The notes under the pieces were generated by a model, which saw nothing but the letters and a program-made list of their open reading frames with translations, was not told the origin of the DNA and made no database searches. Of a stretch of 64,000 nucleotides of DNA, positions 60,115-64,000 are shown one piece after another. Position 1 is the stretch's first letter, and every line of letters starts with the position of its first letter. Source of the DNA: Sinanaerobacter chloroacetimidivorans. Lineage in GTDB: Bacteria; Bacillota; Clostridia; Peptostreptococcales; Anaerovoracaceae. The stretch covers positions 124,001 through 188,000 of the forward strand of contig NZ_JAGSND010000006.1 in the NCBI RefSeq assembly GCF_018128545.1. Reading direction: 5' to 3'. A program made the position numbers and the translations under genes.

Positions 60115-60297
60115 TCAATTCAGGAAGAAATTTTTTCGTATCGTATCCTTGAGAAAGATAAGTACGATCAAAGTCTGACCAAGGATAGCGCCGCCTCCGG
60201 AACATAAGGTCCAAAGCAGATAACACATGAGAGCATAAGCGGGATCACAACGATCTGCATCAAACCGGCATAAATGAAGAAAGAGGAACTTGTATGC
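60115..60297 (-). pseudogene. Possible membrane-protein fragment without start
   Basis: After the TGA of the following gene the same minus-strand frame stays open for about 60 codons to a TGA at 60115-60117, with a hydrophobic stretch (GGGAILGQTLIVLIFLKDTI). It has no start codon or ribosome binding site. Base composition is closer to core genes than to its AT-rich neighbour. Could be a decayed gene end. Confidence 0.3.
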
Positions 60298-60639
60298 TCA
60301 TTTTATTAATAAATATATAATGAATTGAGATAAGAAAACTCCTCCGGCAACAATAAAAGCGCTTCTAAGAAATATTTTCTTATTGTTGCCTTCTGTGAAA
60401 AAAACTTTGTTGACTTTTAAATGGGTAACATACAAACAAAATAAAAAGAAAACTAGGGGAACATAAATTAATTCAAAAAGAAACGCATCTTTGGAAGGAT
60501 AATAGACATCAATAAAAGGGACGTAGCTTAAAATAAGCATTTTTACTACAGTAACAAGTAACACATATATGGTTAATATATGCAAAGGTATTTTAACGTC
60601 TTTGATAAACAAATTAAAATTAATTTTAAAAATTTTCAT
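60298..60639 (-). CDS. Small three-helix membrane protein
   Basis: A 113-residue protein with three hydrophobic helices (about 17-40, 55-72 and 88-110) and basic ends. The ATG at 60639 has AGAAGGTG upstream. AT-rich, like the secreted protein gene next to it. Family not recognised. By position it could be an immunity or accessory protein for that secreted protein. Confidence 0.6.
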   Translation of the reverse strand: MKIFKINFNLFIKDVKIPLHILTIYVLLVTVVKMLILSYVPFIDVYYPSKDAFLFELIYVPLVFFLFCLYVTHLKVNKVFFTEGNNKKIFLRSAFIVAGGVFLSQFIIYLLIK

Positions 60640-60712
60640 AAATTGCACCTTCTTATTTAGATAAAATTCAGCACGGCCTGATAAAAAAATAACATAGTCT
60701 ATAATTTAGGAA

Positions 60713-60757
60713 AGAACGCTATCCTAAACTATATAATATAATTTATCATAGCGTTCT
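60713..60757. terminator. Inverted repeat after the secreted-protein gene
   Basis: AGAACGCTAT (60713-60722) and ATAGCGTTCT (60748-60757) form a perfect 10-bp stem with a 25-base AT-rich loop, between the secreted-protein gene and the small membrane protein gene. A few Ts follow on the minus strand. It may attenuate the downstream gene. Confidence 0.55.
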
Positions 60758-60788
60758 CACAAATTAAAGTATCATTATTAATCCATGT

Positions 60789-61592
60789 TTAGTAAGTCCA
60801 AATTCTATAGTATATAGAATCATCTATTAAACCAGTAAAATTCTGATAGGCGTAATAGTACATAAAATGTTTTTCAGCTGATGTACCTGGACTGCAATTA
60901 AATCCATTATAATGCCAATAAGTGTAATCTTTAATAGAAAGAGCGTTTGCTGTAGGATTCATTGCCACCATAGAGGCATAAATGGCTCCCGCAACCATAA
61001 CTCCTATTGTTACACCCATTCCGCCATAAGCGCCTATTATAATACCCAAAGCACCTATTGTTAGTTGAGTTATTAATTTGTCTCCAAAGGATACCACTGT
61101 TGAATTCAATCCCCTATAATCACTGAATTGCTGAGACGTAGTGCCACTAGGAGGATTTGTTGAAGAATGTACTTGTTGTGCATTTGGTACAATAATATTT
61201 GGTTGATTTATGTCTAACATATCTGTTTTAGTTTCACCGTTACTAACCTTTGTAAATGTAACAGGAACACCATCTAGGTAAAGAGAACCGTCTTGTTTTA
61301 TTGTAACTTCATCTTGCTTTTCGCCTTCCACTATCTTGTAGATGATATCGCCATTATTTTGATTAGTTTGTGTAAAATAAGATGTAACGTCAGCAGCTTC
61401 ATTATATGTAGTGAATGACTTTGAGCCATCTTTATTTAGAGTCTCATTACTAATTGATAATCCTATATTCATAGCTAATGTTCTGTTAAATAAACCTAAT
61501 TGATTAGTGTTGGCAAATGATAATGTTACACTTGACATCAACATTATAGCCACAAGTAAAAATATCGCTGATTTTCTCATTAGTTTTTTCAT
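60789..61592 (-). CDS. Secreted protein with glycine-zipper segment
   Basis: A 267-residue protein with a clear signal peptide (FLLVAIMLMSSVTLSFA, cleavage near residue 27), a polar beta-rich middle, a Ser/Thr/Pro linker (SSTNPPSGTTSQQ), a Gly-zipper membrane-insertion-like stretch (TIGALGIIIGAYGGMGVTIG) and an aromatic, Tyr-rich C-terminus (YTYWHYNGFNC). AGGAAGG-type site upstream. Family not recognised. The Gly-zipper and aromatic end recall pore-forming or bacteriocin-like proteins, which is speculative. Confidence 0.7.
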   Translation of the reverse strand: MKKLMRKSAIFLLVAIMLMSSVTLSFANTNQLGLFNRTLAMNIGLSISNETLNKDGSKSFTTYNEAADVTSYFTQTNQNNGDIIYKIVEGEKQDEVTIKQDGSLYLDGVPVTFTKVSNGETKTDMLDINQPNIIVPNAQQVHSSTNPPSGTTSQQFSDYRGLNSTVVSFGDKLITQLTIGALGIIIGAYGGMGVTIGVMVAGAIYASMVAMNPTANALSIKDYTYWHYNGFNCSPGTSAEKHFMYYYAYQNFTGLIDDSIYYRIWTY

Positions 61593-61956
61593 TTTTTCCT
61601 TCCTTTCTTAATAAAACGCATAGTGCACCTTTAAAAAATTATAATAAAAGAGTTACAATCATATGCATTCACCCCTTCCTAAAAAATAGACTGTTCTATA
61701 GCAGTATATTTATTAGGGGAAGATTTTAAGGGGAATGTTTCAAAATTTTAAAAAAAATTTAATTTATTTTGGTGAACACAGATTCACAATTTGGAATTTC
61801 GGATTGGTGGGAAATTATAGCCTTTTAATTCATCTTCCCATTTAAAAACCTCCTGGTCAATGCTATACTACATCATCCAAGAGGTATAAACAAACTTTGA
61901 AACAGTCTCAAAATTTCTTTTTGTACCGATCCCGTTCCTATTTTTCATCTTATGAT
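61593..61956. other. AT-rich gap
   Basis: The 364 bases between the secreted-protein gene and plsC contain no supported gene. A short open minus-strand tail near 61785-61865 (ending VFKWEDELKGYNF...) lacks a start and may be a gene remnant. The part next to the secreted gene holds its promoter, not confidently placed. Confidence 0.5.
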
Positions 61957-62700
61957 TTATTGTTGGCTGTTCATTTCAGTCAATTTAGTCTTAATAATCT
62001 CCTCTACTTTTTCGGCAAGATTATTGGCTTCCGTTTTAGGCATATCCTTTGTCTCTATGGCCGGATGAATATAAAATTCTACGGAGGCACCGGGATGTAC
62101 ATACCCTTTGTCCTCATATACGTGGTAGGTACCATTCAGGGTAACCGGCACCACCGGAACTCCCGGCTTAGTTGCCAATCTAAGGCTTCCCTTTTTAAAC
62201 TCGCCCATTTCAGGCCCTCTGCTTCTGGTACCCTCGGGAAAGATTACCAGGGAGAAACCCTGTTTCAAAAGTTCGATTCCCTCTTCTATGGTTTTCAAAG
62301 AAGCCCGGGGATCATCCCTTTGGATGAATACGCTTCTGATATCCCGGATCCATTCACCGAAAACCGGAATCTGGCCCAAACTGATCCTTGCCACAAATCC
62401 GATTTGCTTCGTTGTTATGGCTGCACCATATACGGGAATATCCGCATAGCCTTGATGATTCGATACAAACACAACCGGTCCTTCCGGAACATTTTCAAGG
62501 CCTGTAACCGTAAGCTTTATTTTGTACTTTTTCATAATTCCTTTGCCCCAGGTTGTGGTGGCATTTAGGATTTGTTCTCTTTCCTTTACTGCATCACCGG
62601 CTTCCCTGAAATGTTTTATCTTATAATGAAAACCCCTGAGATGTCTTAAATTGAAATACATCCAGATTGCAAAGCATATAGTTTTATATAGTTTCTTCAT
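61957..62700 (-). CDS. plsC: 1-acyl-sn-glycerol-3-phosphate acyltransferase
   Basis: A 247-residue membrane acyltransferase for phosphatidic acid synthesis. Motifs: NHQGYAD (HX4D catalytic), VFIQRDDP, FPEGTRSR and VPVVPVTL. One N-terminal membrane helix. The ATG at 62700 has GGAGGAG 4 bases upstream. Monocistronic by spacing. Confidence 0.93.
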   Translation of the reverse strand: MKKLYKTICFAIWMYFNLRHLRGFHYKIKHFREAGDAVKEREQILNATTTWGKGIMKKYKIKLTVTGLENVPEGPVVFVSNHQGYADIPVYGAAITTKQIGFVARISLGQIPVFGEWIRDIRSVFIQRDDPRASLKTIEEGIELLKQGFSLVIFPEGTRSRGPEMGEFKKGSLRLATKPGVPVVPVTLNGTYHVYEDKGYVHPGASVEFYIHPAIETKDMPKTEANNLAEKVEEIIKTKLTEMNSQQ

Positions 62701-62840
62701 AATCTCCTCCAAAACGTAATGTTTACCAGCCATTTTATCATATCATAAAGCAGATGGTTTTTTCTACTAAAAACTATTATAATATATAGATAGGCTGTAC
62801 ACGGTCAATTGTACGGTCGAAGAAAGGTTCGTAAACGAAA

Positions 62841-63452
62841 ATGTTCGATTATAGAAAGTCAGCCACTTTACTCAGCTTTATTATTTTTTCCGTTATCACC
62901 TTTATCGTGATGGCAAATGATACGTTGTTATTCGATACGGTGGTACGGGAGCAAATTTATGAGATGCGAAATGATGGGCTTACCTTTGTGCTGAGAACCA
63001 TCACCTACATGGGAAATAAGCAGACTATTTCCGTGATATGCATCCTGCTCCTGCTATTTTTCCCAAAACGAAAGCTGATAGCAATACCTTTGACCATTTC
63101 CGCAATTATTTCCTCAACTCTTCAGACTGCATTGAAAATAACCTTTCACAGGGCGCGGCCTGATTTGGCCCTGCATTTGATTGATCAGGGAGGCTTCAGT
63201 TATCCAAGCGGACATTCCATGACAGTACTGGTATTCTATGGCATGATGATTCTGCTTTGCCGGCGATATATAAAAGACAGGACAAAGGCGAATATTGCCA
63301 CTGTCCTGCTGTCTTGCATGATCTTTCTCATTGGTTTCAGTCGTATTTATCTGGGCGTTCATTATCCTACCGACGTCCTTGGCGGCTGGTCTATTGGTTT
63401 TTGCCTTTTGCTGATATTAAAATCGGCTATTGGTACTTTGCATAGCAAATAA
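62841..63452 (+). CDS. PAP2-family membrane phosphatase
   Basis: A 203-residue protein with about six membrane helices and the three PAP2 motifs: [18 protein letters not shown] and [16 protein letters not shown]. Likely dephosphorylates a lipid phosphate such as phosphatidic acid or undecaprenyl pyrophosphate. Divergent from plsC, its possible lipid-pathway partner. Its 3' end overlaps the convergent chemotaxis gene by 36 bases. Confidence 0.92.
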   Translation: MFDYRKSATLLSFIIFSVITFIVMANDTLLFDTVVREQIYEMRNDGLTFVLRTITYMGNKQTISVICILLLLFFPKRKLIAIPLTISAIISSTLQTALKITFHRARPDLALHLIDQGGFSYPSGHSMTVLVFYGMMILLCRRYIKDRTKANIATVLLSCMIFLIGFSRIYLGVHYPTDVLGGWSIGFCLLLILKSAIGTLHSK

Positions 63453-64000
63453 TAAAGTCTCCGGTTGATTTTCCTTAAGCTTAAATTCACTAATCTGACT
63501 TTTTAACAACTCTGCCTGTCCGGCCATTTCTTCGCTGGCCGCTGCATTTTCCTCTGCTGTTGCAGTATTTGCCTGTGTAACTTTTGAAACCTGATTGATA
63601 CCCGTATAAATCTGTTCAATGGCTTCGGCCTGCTGTAAGGATGCTTCCGCTATTGTTCCAACAATTTCAACTGTATCTGTTACATCGTTGACGATTTTAT
63701 TCAGTGATTCTGCAGTTTGGATGACCATTTGATTTCCGATTTCAACCTTATGGATGGAATTTTCAATCATATTGGCGGTTTCTTTTACAGCCTCTGAACT
63801 TCTTGAAGCTAAGTTACGTACTTCTTCAGCTACTACGGCGAAGCCTTTTCCATATTGACCTGCTCTTGCCGCTTCAACTGCAGCATTCAGAGCCAATAGA
63901 TTTGTTTGAAAGGCAATATCGTCTATTACCTTTATAATATTTCCTATATTTTTCGAGGATTCTTTGATTTCATTCATCGCAGTAAGCATTTCTTGCATCT
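63417..64000 (-). CDS. Methyl-accepting chemotaxis protein, C-terminal part
   Basis: The frame is open to the right edge, so this is the 3' part (about 194 codons) of a larger receptor. It contains the signalling hairpin ([38 protein letters not shown]) that contacts CheA/CheW, and methylation-type helices. The sensor part lies outside the window. Confidence 0.93.
   Translation of the reverse strand, partial: MQEMLTAMNEIKESSKNIGNIIKVIDDIAFQTNLLALNAAVEAARAGQYGKGFAVVAEEVRNLASRSSEAVKETANMIENSIHKVEIGNQMVIQTAESLNKIVNDVTDTVEIVGTIAEASLQQAEAIEQIYTGINQVSKVTQANTATAEENAAASEEMAGQAELLKSQISEFKLKENQPETLLFAMQSTNSRF

Noticed and set aside
1-64000. CRISPR arrays, rRNA and tRNA genes, known riboswitches
   Set aside because: No regularly spaced repeats, no rRNA stretches, no tRNA cloverleaf or known riboswitch core was recognised on reading both strands; a covariance search was not possible.

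Overview
The window is a stretch of chromosome from an anaerobic, endospore-forming Firmicute of class Clostridia. The evidence is low-GC Gram-positive gene content, strong AGGAGG ribosome binding sites, a cotJ spore-coat operon, a small spore-surface protein of the DUF3787 type, a single-chain pyruvate:ferredoxin oxidoreductase, DnaD/DnaB replication proteins, a GdpP homologue and many GHKL/LytTR and Gfo/Idh-type genes. I cannot name the genus. No rRNA, tRNA or CRISPR array was seen.

Layout. 1-0.9 kb: AT-rich accessory DNA with a partial membrane protein, a frameshifted secreted-protein remnant and a long perfect hairpin. 0.9-5.3 kb: a GHKL kinase and LytTR regulator with three small secreted or membrane proteins, then an ECF sigma/anti-sigma pair. 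5.5-17.7 kb: intracellular subtilase, a LysM-G5-M23 cell-wall hydrolase, a DnaD protein with a DnaI-like zinc tail, purA, dnaB, rplI, gdpP, a DUF2232 gene, rpsR, ssb and rpsF. 17.8-20.1 kb: a Family 2A encapsulin shell gene directly followed by its cysteine desulfurase cargo. 20.3-25.0 kb: cotJA-cotJB-cotJC, with cotJC split by a 3,598-bp element that carries a large serine recombinase. 25.1-31.1 kb: an FMN-binding protein, three YibE/F membrane proteins and an OmpR-type two-component system. 31.3-36.1 kb: VTC polyphosphate polymerase, DUF4956 membrane protein, a beta-helix lipoprotein and an amidohydrolase. 36.2-40.4 kb: two small spore- or stress-type proteins and the pyruvate:ferredoxin oxidoreductase. 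41-45.6 kb: a GldA/F/G-type ABC system with a DUF4340 protein. 45.6-57.1 kb: a complete sugar ABC importer with two sugar isomerase/epimerases, two Gfo/Idh dehydrogenases, a ROK sugar kinase and a divergent ROK repressor. 57.1-64 kb: nagA, a nucleotidyltransferase, shikimate kinase, a secreted glycine-zipper protein next to a small membrane protein, plsC, a PAP2 phosphatase and the 3' part of a chemotaxis receptor.

Most notable. (1) The cotJC gene is interrupted exactly like sigK is by skin. A TGGAGGACC core occurs at both junctions, joining across it restores a full-length 197-residue CotJC, and the reconstituted circle junction is a perfect palindrome (9-bp arms around AGGA). (2) The same element carries an AT-rich cluster of DnaA-box-like 9-mers, two of them perfect TTATCCACA. 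(3) A Family 2A encapsulin/cysteine desulfurase pair lies between the ribosomal rpsF operon and the spore coat operon. (4) The DnaD protein ends in the zinc-binding region of a DnaI/DnaC-type helicase loader but has no AAA+ ATPase.
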